DNA of 64,000 nt from Paenibacillus tyrphae (GTDB lineage: Bacteria > Bacillota > Bacilli > Paenibacillales > NBRC-103111): contig NZ_JNVM01000036.1 in NCBI RefSeq assembly GCF_000722545.1, positions 62,001-126,000 of the forward strand, in the 5' to 3' direction. The position numbers and the translations under genes are program-made. Shown here piece by piece: positions 27,036-35,351 of the stretch (its first letter is position 1; every line of letters begins with the position of its first letter). A model generated the notes under the pieces. The model was not told the DNA's origin. It saw nothing but the letters and a program-made list of their open reading frames with translations, and made no database searches.

Positions 27036-28064
27036 ATGGCTTATAAAGTAACTTCTTCAGAGAGACTAAGACCTTCTGGTGCTGAATATGAAACCAAAGC
27101 ATTATTATATTTAATGAATTTTAGAAATGATAGTAATGATATATATTTCTTTGTTGTTGATTTTTTTAATGATTTAACTGGAATGGATAAGATGGGAACC
27201 AGGCTTTGGGATATGCAATCCAAAGGTGCTAAAACATCCTCTCCAAAAGCTATAGGTAAAGAGCTAGTTACATTATTTAAAAATTTTCGTAGTGAAATTG
27301 ATTTTAGTTGTTTTCTTCTTTTTATGGGTGGCGTATCAAACACAGTCCGTATCAATAATTCTCTTAACATTTTTGATATTAGTAATATTAAACCCGACGC
27401 AATCAGTAAAATTAAGGAAGGGCTTTTAGAGGAATCCAATGAAAAAACATACATTGATTATGATTCAATAACTGATGAAGAAATTAATGCATTTTTAGAA
27501 AAAGTGCAATTTATTATTGATGATAAAAAACCTAGTGATTATGTTAAATCAATTGTAAAAATTCATCCTCGTATAATTCCGAACGAAGAAACACTTAATG
27601 CTATATTTAATGAAATAAGAGATCAGCAGTCAAGTAAAAAAAATATTGGTGTAGTTGAAAATATTACTATTGAAACAAGCTTTGAAGCTCTAGATTACTA
27701 TCATCATCTAACAAGTAGTGAAATAAAGCTTCTAGTTTTAGGCAGGATAATTAACAGAAATCCATTTGATAAAGGTGTGCCACTTTCTTTTTTATCAACT
27801 TTGAATAGAGCACCTGTAGAAAAAAGAAAAATTGTTCTAGAAGATTGTCAGATCGCATTATCAAGGGCTCTATTTAATAAAAATCGTGCAGATGATTTTT
27901 GGTCATTATTTGAAAACGTATACTCAACAATTTCGTCTAATCCAAATGATGATATTAATTTGATTATTAGAAAATTAAATCCTGAATTAGTTCAAAGAAG
28001 TATTGACTTTGATGTTATATCATTAAAGTACTTTATATCTATTGTAAAGGATGGCGTGCAATAA
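27036..28064 (+). CDS. Nuclease-like protein of a two-gene defence-type module (DUF4297/Cap4-like N-terminus suspected)
   Basis: 342 residues, not recognised with certainty. The N-terminus reads SGAEYETKALLYLM, DIYFFVVDFFNDLTG and LWDMQSKG. This is the spacing of helix Glu, strand Asp and QxK of restriction-endonuclease-like folds such as DUF4297 of Cap4. The C-terminal 200 residues are helical and charged, with no known motif; they may contact the ATPase. Its TAA overlaps the ATG of the ATPase gene (TAATG), so the two are coupled. Very AT-rich like the rest of the island. The pair recalls ABC-three-component systems in which an effector acts with a coiled-coil ABC ATPase, but no small middle-component gene is seen. 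The nuclease role is inference. Confidence 0.5.
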   Translation: MAYKVTSSERLRPSGAEYETKALLYLMNFRNDSNDIYFFVVDFFNDLTGMDKMGTRLWDMQSKGAKTSSPKAIGKELVTLFKNFRSEIDFSCFLLFMGGVSNTVRINNSLNIFDISNIKPDAISKIKEGLLEESNEKTYIDYDSITDEEINAFLEKVQFIIDDKKPSDYVKSIVKIHPRIIPNEETLNAIFNEIRDQQSSKKNIGVVENITIETSFEALDYYHHLTSSEIKLLVLGRIINRNPFDKGVPLSFLSTLNRAPVEKRKIVLEDCQIALSRALFNKNRADDFWSLFENVYSTISSNPNDDINLIIRKLNPELVQRSIDFDVISLKYFISIVKDGVQ

Positions 28065-29670
28065 TGATTATTCAAAAGGTAGCTATCGGTAATTCCGAAG
28101 AAGCGTACGTTGAATCCTCGTTTTCAAAATCTTTAAACGTTATTTCAAGCGATGATAATAATCGTGGTAAAACTATATTAATTCAAAGTCTAATGTATTG
28201 TTTAGGTAATGTCCCTGTTTTTCCATCTACCTTTAACTACTTAGACTATTATCACATCGTTGTATTTTTAGTTGAAGACAAGCAATATACCCTCTGTAGA
28301 AAAGCCGATTCATTCATATTGAAAAACGATAACACTTTAATGGTGTTCGATAGTATATCTGAATTAAAAAGATACTGGACGAAAAAAATATTTAAACTTC
28401 CAACTATAATAAAAATGGTATTGAGAGGATCGTAGATCCAGAACTGTATTACCAGCTAAATTTTGTTGGACAAGATAAAAAGGATACCTCCAATATTGCA
28501 AATAAGGGCTATTACAATAAAGTTGATTTTTTTAACATGCTTTTCTCATTTGCTCATATTAAGGCACATAGCGAAAATATTGAAGATGTCGATATTGTTA
28601 AGAGAAAAATTAATGATTTAAAGGATGAAAGAAAAACACTCCTTAAGCAATATAAAATATTAAAGACAACAAATACGGCTGCAAGTTACTTAAGCAGTGT
28701 AAATGATAAATTAAACTTTAAGTCAAAAGTGGAAAGAATTGAGAGCTTGGCAGAACAAATTTTAGAATTTAGTAAATCAAGAAACGCAGCTTTATCAAGA
28801 AAAAATAAATATGAACTAACAATTAAAGAGTTAAAATCCCTAAATAGAACAATAGAATCTGGTGAATTAAGATGTATGGAATGCAATTCAACACATATTA
28901 GTTATAATAATGCAGGCAAACATTCTTATAGTTTCGAAGTTTCAACTCCTGAGATTCGTAATCAAATTCTGGAATCAATTTCTGAAAAAATTAATTCGTA
29001 TAGTGAAGAAATTGAGGTTTATACTTTTCAAATAAATAAGCGTCAAGAAGAGATTAATAATATTCTTGTGCAAGATAAGATTAGTTTAGAGGTTATAGTT
29101 GCTTATAAAGATGAAATGTATAATGCTACTGATGCTGAAAAACGTATTAACGTTTTAGATAGTGATATAAAGAAATTAGAGGAAGCTTTACTCAGTAGCC
29201 ATAATGATTCAGAAGAAATAATACAACAACAACAAGCCCTAATAAAAAATATTACTGATATAATGAATGCTACATATAAAGAAATTGATCCAGCAGGAAA
29301 TCTTATCTTTGAATCCATTTTCACAAAAAGCAATCAGATATTTTCGGGTAGTGAAGCTACAGTTTATCATTTAATCAAGCTATATTCACTTGCAAAACAA
29401 CTACACTATAACTTACCGATTATCGTAGATTCTTTTAGAGCTGAGGACTTGTCAACAGAAAAAGAATCAATTGTCTTGGAGTTTTTCTCAAAATTAGATA
29501 TACAAGTCATATTCACTACCACCCTTAAATCTGAAGAGGTAGGTAAATATGATAATATAGAAACAATAAATCATATTGATTATTCAAACCATGCTGCTAG
29601 TAAGATACTAGGTAAAGAATATTTAAAAGAATTCGAAACGCTAACAGAAGATTTCTCAATAAAGTTATAA
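28064..29670 (+). pseudogene. Coiled-coil ABC/SMC-like ATPase with a CxxC hook, interrupted by one frameshift
   Basis: The two halves together make about 535 residues. The first frame has an N-terminal Walker A variant, SSDDNNRGKTILIQS. At an A5 run (28411-28415) the frame must change: with one extra A the reading runs straight on through NGIERIVDPELYYQLNFVGQ into the long second frame. That part contains two coiled-coil arms around a single CxxC (LRCMECNSTHI), like the zinc hook of Rad50, then a late Walker B region, LPIIVDSFRAEDLS, and a C-terminal switch-like segment, VIFTTT. Such ATPases (DUF2326/ABC-3C type) usually sense DNA or activate a partner nuclease. As written the product would stop after 123 residues. 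A sequencing slip, phase variation or real decay are all possible. Confidence 0.6.
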
Positions 29671-29693
29671 TATATTATTAAATAAATACGAAT

Positions 29694-29732
29694 AATAAAG
29701 CCTATTCTTGATCAACTTGAATCGGCTTTATT
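29694..29732 (+). terminator. Terminator after the ATPase gene
   Basis: A 9-bp stem AATAAAGCC / GGCTTTATT, 24 bp after the stop codon, with a further partly paired loop around TTGATCAA. The T-rich side (GGCTTTATTC) is modest. The following 29733-30025 holds no gene I can support, only short open fragments. Confidence 0.55.
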
Positions 29733-30025
29733 CTGTGTTGGTTAGTATCCGCGAGGCTGTAAAGTGTAAACTCTCAAACCCAACCGATATATGTGATAAT
29801 GGAGCACCTTCGTCATTCTTGGCAAGATGGCAGAGAATTGGTAGAAGTTAAGTGGTTAGATTGATTAAAATATCTCCGAGATCTGTGTATGGCCAATGTA
29901 CAAAGTTTTTCTATAATGACGAAGATGGTGGCGAGTGCTGGGGCTGTTTACGACATATTCGGATGAACATTATTTGGCGCTTCACTACAAATTTGCTGAA
30001 TTTTTAAGATATGAGAGGTAATTGA

Positions 30026-31540
30026 ATGTTTATTAAAAAAATACATATTGGGAAGTACAAAAAACTAAATGGTTTTGAGGTGATTTTTTCAAGAGCAAAG
30101 AATGTAAAATTTAATTTATCGGTTTTAATAGGTGAAAATGGAACTGCAAAAACGACAATACTACAAGCAATTACGAATCTGTTATCTGACTCTATTGAGA
30201 AGAATAAAATGATCGATTCCTATATGGAATATGAAATTAACAAGGATAATCTAATAACAGAACATACGATAACTACATATGATACAGCTGTGCAGCTGCC
30301 AAGTAATCTTATAATTTCATCTTATACTCCGATTGAGAAAATCTATATGCTTGCCAAGAAATCGGAATTACCAAGGTGTCCAATTATTTATTCAGAAATG
30401 GGATTTAGTAAATTAAAATTTATAATTAAGGAATTCGTCTCTGAGAATTCTGTTAAAACCAAAAAGATGAATCATATTGTAGATTACATTGGATATTATC
30501 CTGACCAATATTTCATTGAATTTAGTAAGTCAACAACCTCCACGTCAACTCTGGGTATTTTCGGGAGTGGTTTGTTGAAGGGGGGGTATGATGATGTTTC
30601 TGAGAAGTTTTTAGAAACATTAGACCAAAATATAGAGATAGAGAGTCTAATTCAAGAATACGAGCTAAACATTGGATTTTATGATAGATCAATTAAGTCA
30701 AGGAACATATTATCACAATACATAATGAAATTTCGAAATACTAATAGATCATTTAACGACAGATCTAGACTTTCGGCGACTCAACAAGAGCGAGTGTTTT
30801 TAGAATACGTTTATATATTGTTAAAAATTAAAAAATTTTCAAGTATTTATTCTGAAGTTAGAGATACATATTACAAAGGTAACACCCAGAGACTTGTACA
30901 TTCTTCAAATTTAATGAATTATTTTAATGGACAGATTGAATTTTATAGGGATCTAGAGTGTTTAGAGATGTTCAATAAGTATCCTATTTCTGACTTATGG
31001 TTTAGTTCAGTTAATGACACTCCTGATACTGTACCTTTATCTTACTGGAGTTCCGGTGAATTGAGTTTATTCTTAAGACTAATTGAAATAGCGAACTCAA
31101 TTTCCGAAAACTCACTTTTATTAATCGATGAACCAGAAACAAATTTACATCCAAAATGGATAAATAGTTATATTAACATATTAAAAGAGATAATTGATGT
31201 TAATTGTCATGTAATAATTGCTACACATGCCCCATTAATCATTTCAGATATACCAAAAGAAAGTATTATTTTACTTAAGAAAGAAGGATCTTCTGTCAAA
31301 CAAGCTTCGATCGAAGAGAAAACTATAGGTCTTGAGTATGAGGAAATTTTAAAGAAAATATTTGATGTTAACGAAAAGGAAGACACTGCGCTTGAAAGCT
31401 ATGAAAAGGAAATTTTAAAACACATTCAAAATGAGAACATTAAATCAGCTATTGAATTATACGATCAATTGGGTGATAGTCCAACTAAATTTAATTTATT
31501 TCTAAAAATAAAAAAAACTCTACAAAGCAAGGATGAGTAA
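30026..31540 (+). CDS. ptuA: Septu-like AAA/ABC ATPase (PtuA-like)
   Basis: 504 residues of the AAA_21/OLD-type ABC ATPase group. Walker A is GENGTAKTTI near residue 37; the signature-like motif is YWSSGELSLFLRL; Walker B is LLLIDEPETNLHP; a switch His lies in IATHAPLII. Together with the HNH nuclease 9 bp downstream this is the Septu arrangement, in which PtuA oligomers load the PtuB nuclease and sense nucleotide levels during phage infection. Length (about 500) fits PtuA. The start has GAGAGGT eight bases upstream. A retron-associated or other ATPase/HNH system is an alternative; no reverse transcriptase is nearby. Confidence 0.75.
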   Translation: MFIKKIHIGKYKKLNGFEVIFSRAKNVKFNLSVLIGENGTAKTTILQAITNLLSDSIEKNKMIDSYMEYEINKDNLITEHTITTYDTAVQLPSNLIISSYTPIEKIYMLAKKSELPRCPIIYSEMGFSKLKFIIKEFVSENSVKTKKMNHIVDYIGYYPDQYFIEFSKSTTSTSTLGIFGSGLLKGGYDDVSEKFLETLDQNIEIESLIQEYELNIGFYDRSIKSRNILSQYIMKFRNTNRSFNDRSRLSATQQERVFLEYVYILLKIKKFSSIYSEVRDTYYKGNTQRLVHSSNLMNYFNGQIEFYRDLECLEMFNKYPISDLWFSSVNDTPDTVPLSYWSSGELSLFLRLIEIANSISENSLLLIDEPETNLHPKWINSYINILKEIIDVNCHVIIATHAPLIISDIPKESIILLKKEGSSVKQASIEEKTIGLEYEEILKKIFDVNEKEDTALESYEKEILKHIQNENIKSAIELYDQLGDSPTKFNLFLKIKKTLQSKDE

Positions 31541-31549
31541 TTAATAGTC

Positions 31550-32617
31550 ATGTATAAAGTTACAGAAAATATTAATTTTCTTAGCCCATATCACAATTTC
31601 ATGTGCAAAATTTTAAAAGCAATGAGAATGACATTAAGAACTAATCACAATTTTACAATTAATGAATTAAAATCGAACATTCTTTCTATCAATCCTGATG
31701 TTCGTGGATTTATCAATAGGGGAGATTTCATAGATAATATTTATAAATTAAAGAATTGCCCTATAGATTTATGTAAAGAGTATGGAAAGTTTGTAAGCAG
31801 ATACAAATCTGTTCTAAATGGTAAATGGAAGGGGAAGTCTAAATTAACTGATGAAACAAGTAAGGAATTTAAAGCTATATTCATTTTCTTATATGAAAAT
31901 TTGTTAGGATACAAGACTTTTAATATAGCATTATTTCAAACAACCAGTTCTTTAGATGATTTTAGAGCTGTGATGTCACTTAATCAGGTATGTCCTTACT
32001 GTGACATTACCAAAGTTAATAAAGATATTGTATCAGTAGACCACTTCTTACCGAAAGCTGCTTATCCCATATTGTCCATTTTTCCTGATAACTTAATCGT
32101 AGCATGTAAGGCGTGTAATGAAGTTATTAAGGGAGAGAAAATTTATCTTCCAATAGCTCATCCTTATTATGAAGAAATATCTAACCTCTTCACATTCATA
32201 ATTAGGGAAAATGATACCGATAGATTTGAGATAGAGTTTGCTATGAATCAAGAAAACTCTAGACTTACAACTCAAAAAGTTGTAAATTTTTTGAAACTGT
32301 TTGAGATTGAAGAAAGATATGAAAAATATATGACTGCAGAATTACAAGATTTCCGGGCTGAAGTACGAAAAAGAGCTATATCTGAACTAAATGGGATAGC
32401 TCAGACTCGTTCTATAACTAATGCTGATATTAAACATTGTACTCTGAAACATTTTAGTGAAGCTGTTATAGATAATAGGAATCTAAAGCGAGCAGTCGAT
32501 GGTTCAAAAATCAAAAATGATTACATAAATCAAATTATTGCTAAGAATGAATTTCAGAAGGATATAGAATATATAGAAACTCATTTTTTTGGTTTTGCTT
32601 CAATGATAGACAACTAG
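31550..32617 (+). CDS. ptuB: HNH nuclease of a Septu-like pair (PtuB-like)
   Basis: 355 residues with an HNH core: VCPYCDITKVN, VDHFLPK, DNLIVACKACNEVIKGEK. That is, two CxxC knuckles around the catalytic DH and Asn/Lys positions. In Septu, PtuB cuts DNA when released or activated by PtuA. It starts 9 bp after the ptuA stop and must be cotranscribed. The C-terminal 100 residues are helical and not recognised. The protein is longer than many PtuB proteins, which may reflect an added C-terminal domain. Confidence 0.75.
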   Translation: MYKVTENINFLSPYHNFMCKILKAMRMTLRTNHNFTINELKSNILSINPDVRGFINRGDFIDNIYKLKNCPIDLCKEYGKFVSRYKSVLNGKWKGKSKLTDETSKEFKAIFIFLYENLLGYKTFNIALFQTTSSLDDFRAVMSLNQVCPYCDITKVNKDIVSVDHFLPKAAYPILSIFPDNLIVACKACNEVIKGEKIYLPIAHPYYEEISNLFTFIIRENDTDRFEIEFAMNQENSRLTTQKVVNFLKLFEIEERYEKYMTAELQDFRAEVRKRAISELNGIAQTRSITNADIKHCTLKHFSEAVIDNRNLKRAVDGSKIKNDYINQIIAKNEFQKDIEYIETHFFGFASMIDN

Positions 32618-33068
32618 ACTACATTTTTTATCATATGGAAGTAGATATGACGACGGGAAATTGAAGAGAAGATAAAACCACTTTCGCCTGATATAAGTCG
32701 ACATAACACAATATTTGTCTATTTTATCGCGATGCATTTTTAACATATTTCAACTGCACGCAAGTTCGACTTGGCACACGTATTCAAAAACTTGTCGAAT
32801 CAGGAAAAGCAAAAGTTTTCACGTCATTTTATATTCAAGAGCTAAAAACCATAAGCAGAAGGCCATAGTAAGCTAAATGATAGCGGTTAAGATCGCAATT
32901 GTCCCACGGGTACGATCGAGAGCAAGGGAGCACGCCATTCCCCGGATAGCCGAGCAACTACGCCAACCGGCGTTGCCCACATCGTAATTTTTTAACGCAT
33001 ACGCGAAAATCATCAATGCCAACCAAAGCGGATGGTAGTTAACTCTTTTGAGAAATATCTAAATAAAA
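32618..33068. other. Gene-free stretch with short remnants
   Basis: No full gene is visible. Short phrases such as QVRLGTRIQKLVESGKAKVF (about 32757-32818) look like coding debris but stop quickly. A GC-richer patch at 32900-33000 differs from its surroundings and may come from another source. Confidence 0.4.
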
Positions 33069-33714
33069 TGATTTTATCAGATCATTGTCATTGTATTAGA
33101 AGATTCTCGGATTTATATAAAGCAAGACAGGAGAAGGAATTTCCAGAGATCTGTCCTTACGCTTATGCGTATGTTTTTGGAAAGAATCATTCTATAATAT
33201 AAATCCCTTTTACAATGAAGTTGCGCCGCGGAAGAAGAGGGGGCTTAAAAGTATCGAACTTCCAATATTTGTTAACAATGAATGTATCAAAGAAACTATT
33301 TACTACATCACAAATAGCTATGAAAAAATAAACATAAGTACATTAATTTGGATCGTTAGGCATATGGTTTGGATTGTTGCGAAAAATCATTTTTCTGAAT
33401 GGATCATTTTAGCAAAAGAAAATGCAGCTAAAAGTATTAGGCCGCTAACTAAATATGATAATTTCAGCTCATCTGATATATTTTCATTTGTAATTAACGA
33501 AAAAGACTCGACCATAGAACTTCATCAAAGCAAAATTAAAGACGATAAGACTAAATTAAATTGTCCATACACTGAAAAAAAATATAAGGTTATCCAGAAG
33601 GAAGAAATTTCTCATTTACCAATGAGGCTTGCCATTAACCCTGGTTTTATTAATGAGAAAAAAGCAGCAGAGAAATATCTTGCTGGATTAAAAGTTTTTT
33701 CAATTGTAAAATAA
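33069..33714 (+). pseudogene. Frameshifted gene of unknown function next to the right element end
   Basis: In one frame (33069-33200) it reads MILSDHCHCIRRFSDLYK and PEICPYAYAYVFGKNHSI; in the next frame, from about 33202, it continues NPFYNEVAPRKKRGLKSIEL and runs open to a stop at 33712-33714. The joined text is coherent, so a single frameshift around 33195-33202 is likely. I do not recognise a family. A shorter frame from ATG 33364 (116 residues) would remain translatable. It ends 25 bp before the right-end repeats, where Tn7-like elements often carry a transposition accessory gene; that link is a guess. Confidence 0.4.
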
Positions 33715-33738
33715 TAACGCGTTGCCGGGGCGGCGTGA

Positions 33739-33793
33739 ATGTAGGGAAATTTGTGTCATTAATTTAGGGAGATTTGTTTTGTGTCATTAGACA
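33739..33793. repeat. Right-end repeats of the cargo-only element
   Basis: On the minus strand this reads TGTCTAATGACACAAAACAA from 33793 inward, with TGACACAAA followed by TCTCCCTAAAT, and then a second copy, TGACACAAATTTCCCTACAT, at 33739-33758. The latter is identical to the copy at 26640-26659. Confidence 0.6.
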
Positions 33794-33828
33794 AATGTAT
33801 ATAGAATAAAGGGGTTTGGTTGATTTGG

Positions 33829-33847
33829 AGACATATGTATAAAATAC
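33829..33847 (+). repeat. Left copy of the 19-bp direct repeat flanking the Tn554-like element
   Basis: AGACATATGTATAAAATAC matches 17 of 19 bases at 39369-39387. A looser relative (AGACAAATGTATATAGAATA) lies at 33789-33808. Confidence 0.45.
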
Positions 33848-33925
33848 TATATATTCTTTAGTTATAAGTTTGATTGACGAAGCTATGCTAGACCTGTATT
33901 CTCTTATAATGTGTCACATGATATT

Positions 33926-33964
33926 GGCGCGTCCCGTTTTTGTTATCGGGAGTGGCCTTTTTTT
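33926..33964 (+). terminator. Hairpin with T-tract upstream of tnpA
   Basis: TCCCG pairs with CGGGA, with GGC/GCC at the base, and is followed by T7. It would stop readthrough from the left or act as an attenuator of the transposition genes, as the leader lies within the element. Confidence 0.55.
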
Positions 33965-33995
33965 ATTGCCTTTGAACGGTTGTTAAGGGGGAAAT

Positions 33996-35351
33996 ATGGG
34001 GAGCTATTTTCATCAATACTGTCCAGAGGGGACAGTTAGTAAGTACAGACTCATCGTATTTGATGATGAGAAGAAACCATTTATACCTCTCACCGAATAT
34101 TATCATCATCAAATTACTAGGATTGGTGAGAGTTCTGTTATTGCGTATTTAAATGCTTTGGAGCCTTTTTTCTACTGGCTAAAGCATAAGAGTCAATATC
34201 AGGGAAGATTAGTTCAATGGAATGATGAAGCAGCTGCAGTCCAAGTAGCCGTTAGAGATTACTTAATTTTGAAGATGGAATGTAAAGTTCGAGGGCGAGA
34301 CGGTTATGAAGGAATCTACCTGACAAGCAAAAGCTCTAAGACGGTGAACCTGTTCTTAGCTGCGGTTAAAGGGTTTTACAAGTCGATGATATATCTTAAG
34401 CTATATGCCCATAATAATCCACTAGTCGACATTCACTTCGAAGATAGATTTGGTGGACAACCTGGTGTACGAGTCGATCGACCTAAAATGCCTCAGGCGG
34501 CAGGAACTGAAGATCCTATATCGCATCGTAAACAAACAGATTCATATTTCAAGGTCATTAATGATGAATGGGTCCCAGAAATAATCGGAGATTGGGATCT
34601 TCCATATCGAATTTATAATGCTGGAGAGGCTAGTAATTGGAGCCTGCGAGATGAAGTCATCTCCCGATTTTTATTTGAGACAGGAGCTAGGATATCAGAA
34701 ATTTTGGACTTAACTGTAGGCGATTATAGGAAGAGAAGCGATATCCATGAATTAGCTGCTATGAACAAAGGTAGTTTTAAAAGAAGGATCAAATTTGTTC
34801 GCATCTCACCTGAGACACTCAAATTATTAATAAAATATGTGAATACGGAAAGACGGCTTTCCGCAAGCTCTCAAATGAAATTCAATGATCTCCCGGATGA
34901 TGAGCCATTATTCTTATCCTCTCGGGGCACTGATTATACGTATACTGCATTTTATTGGAATTGGAGTAAGTTCACGAAGCAAGCAGGGATAAAACTGAAT
35001 CCGCATAAGGCCCGGCATTGGTTTGTCACGTCGATGCTAAGGGGAATCTATGAAACATCCGATACAGCCGGCCAAATTGAAGATAAGAAGAAGCAGCTGA
35101 TTGAGTACATGAAGTGGAGAGATCCAGAAACCTTATCGATTTACGAGCATTATTACGATGAACAAAAATTTAGAGATCTCCATGAAAGATTGCAAGAAAA
35201 TTACTTAAAGCGTGAGAAAGAATTTAAAAACAAGGCAAAGAAAAAGAAAGTTATTAACCAAGAACCAGGTGTGCATTCTGATCTAAAGCTTTTAAACGAG
35301 GGACATGCAGAAGACTGGTTAAGCGAGTTTTATGAAGGGATGGATTCATAA
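33996..35351 (+). CDS. tnpA: Tyrosine recombinase, TnpA-like
   Basis: 451 residues with an N-terminal SAM-like core-binding domain and a C-terminal catalytic domain. The first catalytic Arg is in FETGARISEILDLTVGDY, the HxxR pair in NPHKARHWFVTSML and the nucleophilic Tyr in LSIYEHYYDE. It would cut and rejoin DNA at the element ends together with the second recombinase. AAGGGGG lies upstream of the ATG. Its stop overlaps the start of tnpB by one base. It is longer than the 361-residue TnpA of Tn554 itself but has the same operon position. Confidence 0.8.
   Translation: MGSYFHQYCPEGTVSKYRLIVFDDEKKPFIPLTEYYHHQITRIGESSVIAYLNALEPFFYWLKHKSQYQGRLVQWNDEAAAVQVAVRDYLILKMECKVRGRDGYEGIYLTSKSSKTVNLFLAAVKGFYKSMIYLKLYAHNNPLVDIHFEDRFGGQPGVRVDRPKMPQAAGTEDPISHRKQTDSYFKVINDEWVPEIIGDWDLPYRIYNAGEASNWSLRDEVISRFLFETGARISEILDLTVGDYRKRSDIHELAAMNKGSFKRRIKFVRISPETLKLLIKYVNTERRLSASSQMKFNDLPDDEPLFLSSRGTDYTYTAFYWNWSKFTKQAGIKLNPHKARHWFVTSMLRGIYETSDTAGQIEDKKKQLIEYMKWRDPETLSIYEHYYDEQKFRDLHERLQENYLKREKEFKNKAKKKKVINQEPGVHSDLKLLNEGHAEDWLSEFYEGMDS

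Larger units (their letters stand above)
26569..33793. mobile_element. Cargo-only element with Tn7-like ends, carrying two defence-like modules
   Basis: The left end reads TGTCCAATGACACAAAAA and the right end, on the other strand, TGTCTAATGACACAAAAC (16 of 18 identical). Inside each end are repeats of a consensus TGACACAAANNTNCCTACAT, resembling TnsB binding sites: four on the left and two on the right. The repeats point inward at both ends, as expected for a Tn7-like element. No transposase lies between them; the only tns genes are broken and lie outside to the left. Cargo: a nuclease-like gene with an ABC ATPase, a Septu-like pair, and a frameshifted unknown gene. No 5-bp target duplication is seen (CATAC versus AATGT). 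It may be a non-autonomous element or what remains after rearrangement. Confidence 0.5.
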
